A program made the translations under genes and the position numbers. A stretch of DNA of 64,000 nucleotides from Planomicrobium sp. CPCC 101079 (GTDB lineage: Bacteria; Bacillota; Bacilli; Bacillales_A; Planococcaceae), in NCBI RefSeq assembly GCF_007859275.1, contig NZ_VOHC01000011.1:62001-126000 (forward strand), given 5' to 3'. The notes beneath the pieces are model-generated. The model was not told the origin of the DNA. It was given only the letters and a program-made list of their open reading frames with translations, and did not search any database. Shown here piece after piece: positions 14,729 through 23,292 of the stretch (position 1 is the first letter of the stretch; each line of letters begins with the position of its first letter).

Positions 14729-17089
14729 TTGATTGCAGAACGTGCGTTAAGGACACTGGAATATTATAAAATCCGGGAAGAAGTGGCGCGTTACTGTACC
14801 TCTTCGCTCGGGAAATCACATGTTGAAAGCTTAGTGCCGTCAACAGATATAAATGAAGTGCAAATTTTGCTGGATCAAATGGACGAAGCTGCAAACGTAC
14901 TCCGCGTCAAAAACAATGTGCCGATGGGCGGGATTTTTGATATCCGCATGCACGCGAAGCGCGCTCAAATCGGCGGAATGCTGAGCCCCATGGAATTGAT
15001 GGAAGTCTCATCAACTATCCGGGCTAGCCGGATTTTGCGCCAGTTTTTTGAAGCTATCCAAGAAGAAGGCGGAATTGATATTCCTCATTTTCTGGAGAAA
15101 AAAGAATCGATGCCGATATTGACTTCGCTTGAACACGACATCAATATGTGCATCGATGACAACGGCGGCGTACTCGATAGCGCGAGTGCAGCGCTCCGGA
15201 CCATCCGCCAGCAGCTGCGTGCGCAGGAAAGCCGCGTACGCGAACGCTTGGAAAGTTTAATCCGTGGGAAGAATGCGTCGAAAATGCTGTCTGATTCGAT
15301 TGTAACGATCCGCAATGACCGCTATGTGATTCCGGTCAAGCAGGAATACCGCAGCCATTATGGCGGCATTGTCCACGATTCATCTTCTTCAGGCCAAACT
15401 TTGTTTATCGAACCGGATGCAGTTGTTCAAGCGAACAACGAAGTTCGCCGCTTAAAAGTGAAAGAAAAAGAAGAAATCGACCGCATCTTGCAGATGCTTT
15501 CTGCACAAGTGCAGGAAATTGCACATGAATTGTTTGTGCTAGTCGAAGTGCTCGGTGAAATCGATTTAATATTGGCGAAAGCGAAGTACGGTGCTGCCAA
15601 TAAGTGCTCAAAGCCGGCAATGAACCAAGAAGGCTATATCAATTTGCGCAAAGCGCGCCACCCGCTGATTCCAATTGATGAAGTGGTAGCGAATGACATT
15701 GAGTTCGGCGGCGATATCACCGCTATCGTTATTACCGGACCGAATACGGGCGGGAAGACGGTTACACTGAAAACTGTCGGCCTTTGCACGTTAATGGCGC
15801 AAGCCGGTTTGCCGGTGCCTGCGCTGGACGGCTCAGAGCTTGCAGTGTTTGATCAAGTGTTTGCAGATATTGGAGACGAACAATCAATCGAGCAAAGCTT
15901 GAGTACATTTTCTTCTCATATGGTCAACATTGTCGACATTTTGACGAAGTTTGATGAGAAATCGCTCGTCATTTTTGATGAATTGGGTGCAGGGACCGAC
16001 CCGCAAGAAGGAGCGGCGCTTGCCATATCGCTTTTGGATGAAGTCCACGGCAGAGGCGCACGGGTCATCGCCACAACCCATTACCCGGAATTGAAAGCTT
16101 ACGGCTTTAACCGGCCGGGCGTTGCCAATGCCAGCGTTGAGTTTGATGTGGAAACGCTAAGCCCGACTTACCGTCTGTTGATCGGGGTACCTGGGCGAAG
16201 CAACGCCTTTGAGATCTCCAAACGGCTTGGTTTACCGGAACACATTATTAATCATGCGAAAAGTTTTACTGGCACTGACCGCCGCGAAGTTGATTCGATG
16301 ATTGCATCACTTGAAAAGAGCCGCAGGGAATCAGAACGCGACGCGGAACGTTCAAGTGCTGTGCTGCAGGAATCGGAACGGCTGAAAAAAGAGCTGGAAG
16401 AGCAGTTGAAACAATACGAAAACCAGAAAGAGCGCTTGGAAGAAAAAGCGAAAGAAAAAGCGCGTAAAATCGTAGAGCAGGCGACACGGGAAGCGGAAAC
16501 GGTAATGTCCGATTTGCGTAAAATGCAGATGGAACAGGCATCAACCGTTAAAGAGCATCAGTTGATCGATGCGAAAAAACGGCTGGAAGCCGCCATGCCG
16601 GAAAACCGGGTATTGAAGAAAGCCGCAAAAGCTAATCAAAGCCGGCCGCTCAAGCCGAACGACGAAGTAAAAGTCATTTCATACGGCCAAAAAGGCACAT
16701 TAATTGAGAAAGTATCCGATAATGAATGGACTGTCCAGATCGGCATTTTGAAAATGAGGCTGCCGGAATCTGACCTGTTATATACAAAGCCTGAAAAACA
16801 AAAAGAAACCCGTACCATGGCGACGCTTAAAAATCGCGACTCCCATGTTAAGCTGGAGCTTGATTTGCGCGGAGAGCGCTATGAAGATGCGCTGGCCCGT
16901 GTCGAGAAGTACATTGACGATGCTTTATTATCAAACTACCACCAAGTATCAATCATCCACGGCAAAGGCACAGGAGCGCTTCGCCAAGGCGTGCAGCAGT
17001 ATTTGAAAAAACATCCGCGCGTGAAAAGCTATCGTTTCGGAGAAGCGGGAGAAGGCGGCTCTGGCGTTACAGTAGCTGAATTAAAGTGA
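14729..17089 (+). CDS. mutS2: Endonuclease MutS2
   Basis: 786 codons from the TTG at 14729, eight bases after AGGAGG; this gives the family length. MutS2 lacks the mismatch-recognition domain of MutS and acts in suppression of recombination and in rescue of collided ribosomes. The ATPase is clear: Walker A GPNTGGKT (about residue 332), Walker [14 protein letters not shown] (about 412) and the STFSSHM signature. A long coiled coil (about 515-625) links to the C-terminal Smr nuclease domain ([22 protein letters not shown]...[14 protein letters not shown]). The ribosome binding site is part of a palindrome. Confidence 0.96.
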   Translation: MIAERALRTLEYYKIREEVARYCTSSLGKSHVESLVPSTDINEVQILLDQMDEAANVLRVKNNVPMGGIFDIRMHAKRAQIGGMLSPMELMEVSSTIRASRILRQFFEAIQEEGGIDIPHFLEKKESMPILTSLEHDINMCIDDNGGVLDSASAALRTIRQQLRAQESRVRERLESLIRGKNASKMLSDSIVTIRNDRYVIPVKQEYRSHYGGIVHDSSSSGQTLFIEPDAVVQANNEVRRLKVKEKEEIDRILQMLSAQVQEIAHELFVLVEVLGEIDLILAKAKYGAANKCSKPAMNQEGYINLRKARHPLIPIDEVVANDIEFGGDITAIVITGPNTGGKTVTLKTVGLCTLMAQAGLPVPALDGSELAVFDQVFADIGDEQSIEQSLSTFSSHMVNIVDILTKFDEKSLVIFDELGAGTDPQEGAALAISLLDEVHGRGARVIATTHYPELKAYGFNRPGVANASVEFDVETLSPTYRLLIGVPGRSNAFEISKRLGLPEHIINHAKSFTGTDRREVDSMIASLEKSRRESERDAERSSAVLQESERLKKELEEQLKQYENQKERLEEKAKEKARKIVEQATREAETVMSDLRKMQMEQASTVKEHQLIDAKKRLEAAMPENRVLKKAAKANQSRPLKPNDEVKVISYGQKGTLIEKVSDNEWTVQIGILKMRLPESDLLYTKPEKQKETRTMATLKNRDSHVKLELDLRGERYEDALARVEKYIDDALLSNYHQVSIIHGKGTGALRQGVQQYLKKHPRVKSYRFGEAGEGGSGVTVAELK

Positions 17090-17112
17090 TTTTTGAAAAG
17101 GGAGAATAGAAC

Positions 17113-17526
17113 ATGTCGGAAACTGGATTTTGGACCCATCCGCTCGTTGAAACAGCTGGCTATTTTAGCGTAGTTGTCCTGTGTTTGATCGTTTCAATGG
17201 TGATTTTCGAAATCATAACCAAGTACAAAAACTGGGAAGAAATTAAAAAAGGCAATGTCGCTGTCGCAATGGCAACCGGAGGTAAAATTTTCGGCGTCAC
17301 TAATATTTTCCGCTTTTCCATTGAACAGCATAATTCTTTGCTGCAAATGATTGGGTGGGGCTTATACGGCTTTGCGCTGCTCATATTCGCATATGTCCTA
17401 TTTGAATTTCTGACCCCGAAATTCAATGTTGATGATGAAATCGAACAGGACAACCGCTCTGTCGGATTTATTTCCATGACGATTTCGGTCGGCTTGTCAT
17501 ACGTGGTCGGTGCCAGTATTTCATAG
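17113..17526 (+). CDS. yshE: DUF350 family membrane protein (YshE)
   Basis: 137 codons. Four hydrophobic helices (about 15-35, 52-72, 75-100, 115-135) and the arrangement EIITKYKNWEEIKKGNVAVAMATGGKIFGVTNIFRF identify DUF350, also known as YshE in B. subtilis, where it follows mutS2. The family resembles a small inner membrane protein of unknown function. AAAAGGGAGAATAG precedes the ATG. Confidence 0.88.
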   Translation: MSETGFWTHPLVETAGYFSVVVLCLIVSMVIFEIITKYKNWEEIKKGNVAVAMATGGKIFGVTNIFRFSIEQHNSLLQMIGWGLYGFALLIFAYVLFEFLTPKFNVDDEIEQDNRSVGFISMTISVGLSYVVGASIS

Positions 17527-17538
17527 GAGTTGGACTAA

Positions 17539-17616
17539 ATGGAAAACTTGATTAAAATTTTGTTCGTTTGTTGTGCAATATTTATCATTGTGGGACTAGT
17601 GTTTTTGTTTATATAA
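17539..17616 (+). CDS. Possible 25-residue single-span membrane peptide
   Basis: ATG at 17539 with AGGAG ten bases upstream, reading MENLIKILFVCCAIF, then IIVGLVFLFI and a TAA. Nearly the entire peptide is one hydrophobic helix with a double cysteine. It starts 13 bases after yshE and ends directly before a terminator, so it would be the last gene of that transcript. Small membrane peptides of this kind are real in Bacillales, but coding cannot be proven here. Confidence 0.45.
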   Translation: MENLIKILFVCCAIFIIVGLVFLFI

Positions 17617-17617
17617 G

Positions 17618-17657
17618 AAGCTGGCAGCCGGACACGTTCTGGTTGCCTTTTTTTGTT
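17618..17657 (+). terminator. Terminator after yshE
   Basis: GGCAGCCGG, ACACGTT loop, CTGGTTGCC with G-T pairs, then TTTTTTTG. Confidence 0.8.
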
Positions 17658-17672
17658 ATGTTCAGAAATAGA

Positions 17673-17701
17673 TTGTAAGCGATATCATTATTCTTTATAA
17701 T
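17673..17701 (+). promoter_or_regulatory. Sigma-A promoter of the lcfA operon
   Basis: TTGTAA (17673-17678), 17-base spacer, TATAAT (17696-17701), about 50 bases before lcfA. No copy of the FadR-type palindrome seen before fadR is evident here. Confidence 0.6.
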
Positions 17702-17749
17702 AAAAATAGGAATATTCGCACGAATTCAATCGAATAGGAGGTATGAAGA

Positions 17750-19441
17750 ATGATACAAAAGCCTTGGCTTGCACATTATCCGCCAGAAGTGCCGCATACG
17801 CTTTCTTACCCCAGCATCCCGGTCCAGGAATATTTAACCCAAGCTTACGAACAATATCCGGAAAAAGTGGCCGTTCATTTTATGGGCAAAGATCTTTCTT
17901 ATCGGGAACTGCATGAATCCTCTTTGAAATTTGCGAATTACTTGCAAAAACTTGGCATACAAAAAGGTGATCGGGTGGCAATTATGCTGCCGAACTGTCC
18001 GCAGGCGGTCATCAGCTTTTACGGCATCTTGTATGCCGGCGGCGTAGTCGTCATGACCAATCCTCTTTACACCGAACGGGAAATCGCTTATCAAATGAAA
18101 GATTGCGGAGCCCGCGCGATTGTGGCTCTCGACATTTTGTTCCCGCGTGTTTCTGCTGTTGTCCAAGAAACAAGTTTAGAAAACATTATTATTACCGGCA
18201 TAAAAGATTACCTGCCATTCCCGAAAAACATCGTTTATCCTTTTATCCAAAAGCGGCAGCATGGTTTAGCGATTAAAGTAGAGCATCGGGGCATTAACCA
18301 CTTGTTTACAGAAATCATAAAGAGCGCTCCTCCGCAAGTAGAAGAGCCCGAGTTCAATTTTGAAGAAGATTTGGCGCTGCTCCAATACACAGGAGGCACA
18401 ACGGGGTCGCCGAAAGGGGTTATGCTGACGCATAAAAATCTCATTTCCAACGCGACGATGTGCGACAGCTGGCTTTACAAATGCAAAAGAGGCGAAGAAA
18501 CGATATTGGGCATTATTCCGTTATTCCATGTATACGGATTGACAACAGTGCTTATTTTATCCGTCATGCAAGGAAACCGGATGGTCTTGCTGCCGAAATT
18601 CGATGCCGAAACGGCGCTGAAAACGATAAACAAACAGAAACCGACCCTTTTCCCAGGCGCACCGACCTTATATATCGGTTTGATGAGCCATCCCGATATT
18701 TCGAAATATGACTTGTCTTCAATTGAAGCATGCATGAGCGGCTCTGCGCCGTTGCCTTTGGAAGTGCAAGAGAAGTTTGAAGCGATTACTGGAGGCAAAT
18801 TGGTCGAAGGATACGGCTTGACCGAAACTTCACCAGTAACCCACTCGAACCTCGTATGGGGCGAACGCACAAAAGGATCGATCGGCTTTCCTTATCCGGA
18901 TACGGATTGCCAAATTTTTCGCACAGGGACGACAGAGCCTGTCCGGAATGGTGAAATCGGTGAAATCGCCATCAAAGGCCCTCAAGTGATGAAAGGGTAT
19001 TGGAACCGGCCTGAAGACACGGCCGCAACTATCGTGAATGGCTGGTTGCTGACAGGTGACTTGGGGTATATGGACGCAGGCGGACATTTTTACATCGTCG
19101 ACCGCAAAAAAGACATGATTATCGCCGGCGGCTTTAATATTTATCCGCGCGAAATCGAAGAAGTGCTGTATGAGCACGAAGCGGTTCAAGAATGTGTCGT
19201 GGCGGGCATACCGGATCCGTACCGTGGAGAAACAGTTAAAGCTTTTATTGTCCAGAAAGAAGGATACAATGTTACAGAAAAAGAGTTTGACAGCTATTGC
19301 CGGGAACGTTTAGCGTCATTCAAAGTTCCGCGCATCTACGAATTCCGAAAAGAGCTGCCCAAAACAGCAGTCGGCAAAATTCTGCGCCGCAAACTTGTGG
19401 ATGAAGAAATGGCAAAACAGAACGAAGCCATTCCATCATAA
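17750..19441 (+). CDS. lcfA: Long-chain fatty acid--CoA ligase
   Basis: 563 codons. It activates fatty acids with ATP and CoA via an acyl-adenylate, the entry step to beta-oxidation. ANL-superfamily motifs are visible in order: P-loop-like YTGGTTGSPKGVMLTH (about residue 215), GYGLTETSP (about 355), the hinge GWLLTGDLGYMD (about 440), and the C-terminal catalytic lysine region KTAVGKILRRKL (about 545). AGGAGGT lies before the ATG. It heads the lcfA-fadR-fadB-etfB-etfA cluster seen in B. subtilis, which is repressed by FadR. Confidence 0.95.
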   Translation: MIQKPWLAHYPPEVPHTLSYPSIPVQEYLTQAYEQYPEKVAVHFMGKDLSYRELHESSLKFANYLQKLGIQKGDRVAIMLPNCPQAVISFYGILYAGGVVVMTNPLYTEREIAYQMKDCGARAIVALDILFPRVSAVVQETSLENIIITGIKDYLPFPKNIVYPFIQKRQHGLAIKVEHRGINHLFTEIIKSAPPQVEEPEFNFEEDLALLQYTGGTTGSPKGVMLTHKNLISNATMCDSWLYKCKRGEETILGIIPLFHVYGLTTVLILSVMQGNRMVLLPKFDAETALKTINKQKPTLFPGAPTLYIGLMSHPDISKYDLSSIEACMSGSAPLPLEVQEKFEAITGGKLVEGYGLTETSPVTHSNLVWGERTKGSIGFPYPDTDCQIFRTGTTEPVRNGEIGEIAIKGPQVMKGYWNRPEDTAATIVNGWLLTGDLGYMDAGGHFYIVDRKKDMIIAGGFNIYPREIEEVLYEHEAVQECVVAGIPDPYRGETVKAFIVQKEGYNVTEKEFDSYCRERLASFKVPRIYEFRKELPKTAVGKILRRKLVDEEMAKQNEAIPS

Positions 19442-19490
19442 AAAGCTTTATTGCGAGTGTTTGCCAGCATTAGCGGGTATAGGATAAAGC

Positions 19491-19556
19491 TTGACACCTT
19501 ATACTATTAACTATAATATGAAAATATGAATGAACCGCCATTCATATTTTCATATT
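19491..19556 (+). promoter_or_regulatory. fadR promoter with long perfect inverted repeat (FadR operator candidate)
   Basis: TTGACA at 19491-19496 and TATAAT at 19512-19517 form a promoter with a short 15-base spacer. Overlapping the -10 is a perfect inverted repeat with 18-base arms, AATATGAAAATATGAATG (19515-19532) and its complement (19539-19556), spaced by AACCGC. The inner TGAATG...CATTCA matches the half-sites of the B. subtilis FadR box. Autorepression by FadR relieved by long-chain acyl-CoA is the likely logic. Confidence 0.75.
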
Positions 19557-19574
19557 TTTTTGGGTGGTGATGAG

Positions 19575-20159
19575 TTGGTAAAAAAAGATAAACCAAAATA
19601 CAGGCAAATTGTCGATGCGGCAGTAATCGTCATTGCTGAAAATGGCTACCATCAAGCGCAAGTATCGAAAATTGCGAAACAGGCCGGCGTAGCCGATGGC
19701 ACTATTTATCTGTATTTCAAAAACAAAGAAGATATTCTGATTTCAGTATTCCAAGAAAAAATGGGGATATTCGTCAGCAAGCTGGAAGAAATTCTTTCAA
19801 AAGAGAGCACAGCATCAGAAAAGCTAGGATCAATGATTGAAAGCCACTTCAGCTTGCTCGCAAATGATATCCACCTCGCGATTGTCACTCAACTCGAACT
19901 TCGGCAATCCAATACCGAAATCCGTATGAGAATCAATGGCGTGTTAAAAGAATACTTAATGCTGATGGATAAGATCCTGGTTTTGGGAATGGAAAACGGA
20001 GAATTTGATAAAACGATGGATATCCGTTTAGCAAGGCAGATGGTTTTCGGTACAATGGATGAGACGATTACTACTTGGGTTATGAATGACCATAAGTACG
20101 ATTTAGTCGAATTGGCGCCAAAAGTTCATCGATTATTGATGAAAGGCATGCGCACATAA
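19575..20159 (+). CDS. fadR: Fatty acid degradation repressor FadR (TetR family)
   Basis: 194 codons from the TTG at 19575, behind GGTGGTGATGAG; this equals the B. subtilis FadR length. The N-terminal TetR helix-turn-helix is nearly textbook: YRQIVDAAVIVIAENGYHQAQVSKIAKQAGVADGTIYLYFKNKEDIL. The C-terminal ligand domain (about 60-194) would bind long-chain acyl-CoA and release DNA. It differs from E. coli FadR, which is GntR type. Its position between lcfA and fadB and the palindrome at its own promoter support control of this operon. Confidence 0.92.
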   Translation: MVKKDKPKYRQIVDAAVIVIAENGYHQAQVSKIAKQAGVADGTIYLYFKNKEDILISVFQEKMGIFVSKLEEILSKESTASEKLGSMIESHFSLLANDIHLAIVTQLELRQSNTEIRMRINGVLKEYLMLMDKILVLGMENGEFDKTMDIRLARQMVFGTMDETITTWVMNDHKYDLVELAPKVHRLLMKGMRT

Positions 20160-20175
20160 GAAAGGGGCTTATTGA

Positions 20176-20949
20176 ATGGAATTCATCAGTTGGACGAAAG
20201 AAGACGGGGTCGCGATTGCGGCGATCAACCGTCCTCCGGCGAACGCCTTATCGCGGTCGCTGATTTTAGAAGTGGACGAATTGCTCAATCAAGTGGAGCA
20301 TGATGAAGAAGTCCGCGTTATCTTATTGCACGGCGAGGGAAGATTTTTCTCAGCCGGCGCTGACATCAAGGAATTCACAGCTGTTAACTCAGGTGAAGAA
20401 TTTTCGAAACTTTCCGCTAGCGGACAAAAAGTTTTCGAACGCGTTGAGTCCTTCCATAAGCCGGTCATAGCGGCCATCCACGGGGCAGCTTTAGGCGGCG
20501 GACTGGAGCTGGCAATGAGCTGCCATATGCGTTTTGTCACTGAAAATGCTAAACTGGGATTGCCTGAACTTCAATTGGGCCTGATTCCTGGATTTGCTGG
20601 TACACAGCGTTTGCCAAGGTATGTAGGCGTTGCAAAAGCGGCAGAAATGCTGTTGACGAGCGATCCGATTTCCGGAACGGAAGCGGCGCAGTACGGGCTT
20701 GCTAACCGGGCGTTCGCCGAGGAAGACCTAATTAAGCAAGCGCTTTCAATTGCAAAGAAAATTGCGAAGAAAAGCCCTGTGGCTGTGAAGGCGGCGATTG
20801 ACATGCTTCAATATGCAAAACATGCTTCATATTTCGAAGGGGTCGAAGCGGAAGCTCAGTCATTTGGTACGGTTTTCGAATCGGAAGACGCAAAAGAAGG
20901 CATTCAGGCTTTTCTGGAAAAACGCGAAGCACAATTCAAAGGGAAATAA
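20176..20949 (+). CDS. fadB: Enoyl-CoA hydratase
   Basis: 257 codons of crotonase fold. It hydrates trans-2-enoyl-CoA to 3-hydroxyacyl-CoA in beta-oxidation. The oxyanion hole segments are visible as [10 protein letters not shown] (about residue 57) and [22 protein letters not shown] (about 98), followed by catalytic glutamates in [20 protein letters not shown] (about 124-141). AAGGGGC precedes the ATG. It lies 16 bases after fadR in the lcfA operon, like fadB in B. subtilis; the multifunctional domain of E. coli FadB is absent. Confidence 0.95.
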   Translation: MEFISWTKEDGVAIAAINRPPANALSRSLILEVDELLNQVEHDEEVRVILLHGEGRFFSAGADIKEFTAVNSGEEFSKLSASGQKVFERVESFHKPVIAAIHGAALGGGLELAMSCHMRFVTENAKLGLPELQLGLIPGFAGTQRLPRYVGVAKAAEMLLTSDPISGTEAAQYGLANRAFAEEDLIKQALSIAKKIAKKSPVAVKAAIDMLQYAKHASYFEGVEAEAQSFGTVFESEDAKEGIQAFLEKREAQFKGK

Positions 20950-20969
20950 TACTTGGGAGGTTTCTGTTC

Positions 20970-21743
20970 ATGAACATTTATGTATTGGTAAAAAGAACTT
21001 TTGACACTGAAGAAAAACTGGTTATCTCTAACGGCAAAATCCAGGAAGACGGTGCGGAATTCATCATCAACCCTTACGATGAGTACGCGATTGAAGAAGC
21101 AATCACAGTCCGCGATGCGCACGGCGGCGAAGTAACCGTCATCACAATTGGCGGCGAAGAAGCGGAAAAACAATTGCGGACTGCACTTGCAATGGGTGCC
21201 GATAAAGCGGTTTTAATCAATACAGAAGACGATCTTGAAGAAATGGACCAATATACAACTGCATACATATTGGCTGAATACTTGAAAGACAAAGATGCCG
21301 ATTTAATTTTGGCTGGAAACGTAGCAATCGACGGAGGATCTGGCCAAGTGGGTCCGCGTGTAGCCGATTTGCTCGGCATTAACTATGTCACAACGATTAC
21401 TGACCTTCAAATTGAGGGAACAGCAGTTAAGATTGTCCGAGACATCGAAGGGGATGCAGAAGAACTTGAAACATCGCTGCCGCTGTTGGTAACTGCGCAG
21501 CAAGGATTGAACGAACCCCGTTACCCATCGCTTCCAGGAATCATGAAAGCGAAGAAAAAACCGCTTGAAGAAGTTGAAATTGATGATCTTGATATCGAAG
21601 AAGATGACGTAGAACCGAAGACGGAAACGCTAGAAATCTACATGCCGCCTAAAAAAGCCGCTGGCCGGATTTTAGAAGGTGACTTGTCTACGCAAGTATC
21701 TGATTTAGTTGGTTTATTGCGCAACGAAGCGAAAGTTATATAA
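20970..21743 (+). CDS. etfB: Electron transfer flavoprotein beta subunit
   Basis: 257 codons. The beta subunit pairs with EtfA to take electrons from acyl-CoA dehydrogenases. The N-terminus MNIYVLVKRTFDTEEKLVI, the AMP-binding region AIDGGSGQVGPRVADLLGINYVTTITDL (about 110-140) and the recognition-loop segment PLLVTAQQGLNEPRYPSLPGIMKAKKKPLE (about 170-200) are diagnostic. GGGAGGT precedes the ATG, 20 bases after fadB. It is part of the beta-oxidation operon. Confidence 0.96.
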   Translation: MNIYVLVKRTFDTEEKLVISNGKIQEDGAEFIINPYDEYAIEEAITVRDAHGGEVTVITIGGEEAEKQLRTALAMGADKAVLINTEDDLEEMDQYTTAYILAEYLKDKDADLILAGNVAIDGGSGQVGPRVADLLGINYVTTITDLQIEGTAVKIVRDIEGDAEELETSLPLLVTAQQGLNEPRYPSLPGIMKAKKKPLEEVEIDDLDIEEDDVEPKTETLEIYMPPKKAAGRILEGDLSTQVSDLVGLLRNEAKVI

Positions 21744-21804
21744 AAGCAATTAGTTCAATTCGTATCCATTGATTTTTCACATCTACTTAGGGGGTAAACT
21801 GACT

Positions 21805-22770
21805 ATGTCGAAAAAAGTACTAGTGTTGGCTGAAACGCGCGAAGGTGCATTGCGCAACGTATCATTTGAAGCGATTGCCGCTGCGAAGCAAATTGCCGGC
21901 GGAGGAGAAGTGGTCGCGGTGCTGCTGGGGGATTCAGTCAGCGAATTCGGTGCAGAACTTGTCAACTACGGGGCGGATCGCGTCATCACTGTTGAACATC
22001 CACACTTAAAATCATATACATCTGATGGCTATGGCCAGGCGTTCATGGCTGTTATCGAACAAGAAAGTCCAGAAGGCATCGTCTTCGGGCATACAGCGGT
22101 TGGAAAAGACCTCTCACCTAAAATTGCATCAAAACTGCAGGCTGGATTGGTTTCCGACGTGACAGCGATTGAAGGGGAAGGCGATGGCGCTGTATTCGTC
22201 CGCCCGATCTATTCGGGTAAAGCATTTGAGAAAAAGACAATTAAAGAAGGCATTACTTTTGTAACAATCCGCCCGAACAATATCGCGCCGCTTGCGCGTG
22301 AAGAGCGTTCAGGAGATGTGAGCTCACTTTCTGTAGACATTACAAACTTGCGTACGATCATTAGAAATGTGGTTCGCAAATCGGCAGAAGGCGTTGACCT
22401 TTCAGAAGCGAAAGTGATTGTAGCTGGCGGCCGTGGCGTGAAGAGCGCAGACGGATTTGCGCCGCTCCAGGAACTTGCGAACCTTTTAGGGGGAGCGGTT
22501 GGTGCGTCGCGCGGAGCCTGCGATGCGGACTACGTGGACTATTCGCTGCAAATCGGCCAAACAGGAAAAGTTGTTACACCTGATTTGTATATTGCTGCTG
22601 GTATTTCGGGTGCAATTCAGCATTTGGCGGGCATGTCCAACTCGAAAGTCATTGTTGCCATCAACAAAGACCCTGAGGCAAATATTTTCAAAGTAGCAGA
22701 CTATGGCATTGTCGGCGACTTGTTTGAAGTTGTTCCGATGCTGACGGAAGAATTCCGTAAAGTAATGTAA
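21805..22770 (+). CDS. etfA: Electron transfer flavoprotein alpha subunit
   Basis: 321 codons from the ATG at 21805 (TAGGGGGTAA upstream); an earlier in-frame start gives an unusual extension. The C-terminal FAD domain is clear: VAGGRGVKSADGFAPLQELANLLGGAVGASRGACDADYVD and QIGQTGKVVTPDLYIAAGISGAIQHLAGM (about 205-285), binding the redox-active flavin. The N-terminal domain resembles EtfB. With EtfB it hands electrons from fatty acid oxidation to the quinone pool. Last gene of the operon, closed by a terminator. Confidence 0.96.
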   Translation: MSKKVLVLAETREGALRNVSFEAIAAAKQIAGGGEVVAVLLGDSVSEFGAELVNYGADRVITVEHPHLKSYTSDGYGQAFMAVIEQESPEGIVFGHTAVGKDLSPKIASKLQAGLVSDVTAIEGEGDGAVFVRPIYSGKAFEKKTIKEGITFVTIRPNNIAPLAREERSGDVSSLSVDITNLRTIIRNVVRKSAEGVDLSEAKVIVAGGRGVKSADGFAPLQELANLLGGAVGASRGACDADYVDYSLQIGQTGKVVTPDLYIAAGISGAIQHLAGMSNSKVIVAINKDPEANIFKVADYGIVGDLFEVVPMLTEEFRKVM

Positions 22771-22775
22771 TAGGG

Positions 22776-22808
22776 AAGCGGCCTTCTCGATGAGAAGGCC
22801 GCTTTTAT
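22776..22808 (+). terminator. Terminator after etfA
   Basis: AAGCGGCCTTCTC, GAT loop, GAGAAGGCCGCTTTTA. Confidence 0.92.
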
Positions 22809-22875
22809 TCGTTTAGTGGGAAATTATGCGGGTAGAGTAAGAGTAGGCAAAAAATTAGCGGGTGAAATAATCGCA

Positions 22876-22884
22876 TGCTATAAT
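22876..22884 (+). promoter_or_regulatory. Extended -10 promoter of trxA
   Basis: TGCTATAAT at 22876-22884 about 40 bases before trxA. No convincing -35 hexamer is present at 17 bases, in keeping with an extended -10 type. Confidence 0.5.
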
Positions 22885-22925
22885 CGTTTTATAGTTAGGG
22901 TTTACAAAATAAGGAGGAATTATTA

Positions 22926-23240
22926 ATGGCAATTGTACACGGCACAGATCAAAACTTTTCACAAGAAATCGCAGAAGGTTTAGTATTAGTCGATTTTTGG
23001 GCGACTTGGTGCGGACCATGTAAAATGATTGCTCCAGTATTAGAAGAATTGGACGCTGAAATGAGCGACAAAGTAAAAATCGTTAAAGTAGACGTCGATG
23101 AAAACCAAGAAACAGCAGGAAACTACGGCATTATGTCGATTCCTACTCTTTTGTTGATGAAAGACGGAGAAACAGTTGATAAAGTAGTAGGTTTCAGACC
23201 AAAAGAAGCTTTGGCTGAATTGGTTAACCAACACGCATAA
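22926..23240 (+). CDS. trxA: Thioredoxin
   Basis: 104 codons, standard length. It is the main cytosolic disulfide reductant, recycled by thioredoxin reductase. The active site is ATWCGPCKM at residues 26-34, with the buried Asp in VDFWA and the cis-proline loop [11 protein letters not shown] (about 72-82). AAGGAGGAATT precedes the ATG. A terminator follows, so it is probably a single-gene unit, as next to uvrC in B. subtilis. Confidence 0.98.
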   Translation: MAIVHGTDQNFSQEIAEGLVLVDFWATWCGPCKMIAPVLEELDAEMSDKVKIVKVDVDENQETAGNYGIMSIPTLLLMKDGETVDKVVGFRPKEALAELVNQHA

Positions 23241-23244
23241 TTCT

Positions 23245-23277
23245 AAACCGGGTCCAGCGATGGCGCCCGGTTTTTTA
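23245..23277 (+). terminator. Terminator after trxA
   Basis: AACCGGGTCC, short loop, GGCGCCCGGTTTTTTA. Confidence 0.85.
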
Positions 23278-23292
23278 ATAGGGTGAGAGAAG

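Noticed and set aside
17702-17749. FadR-type operator before lcfA
   Set aside because: GAATATTCG and AATTCAATCGAAT have some symmetry but lack the TGAATG/CATTCA half-sites seen before fadR.
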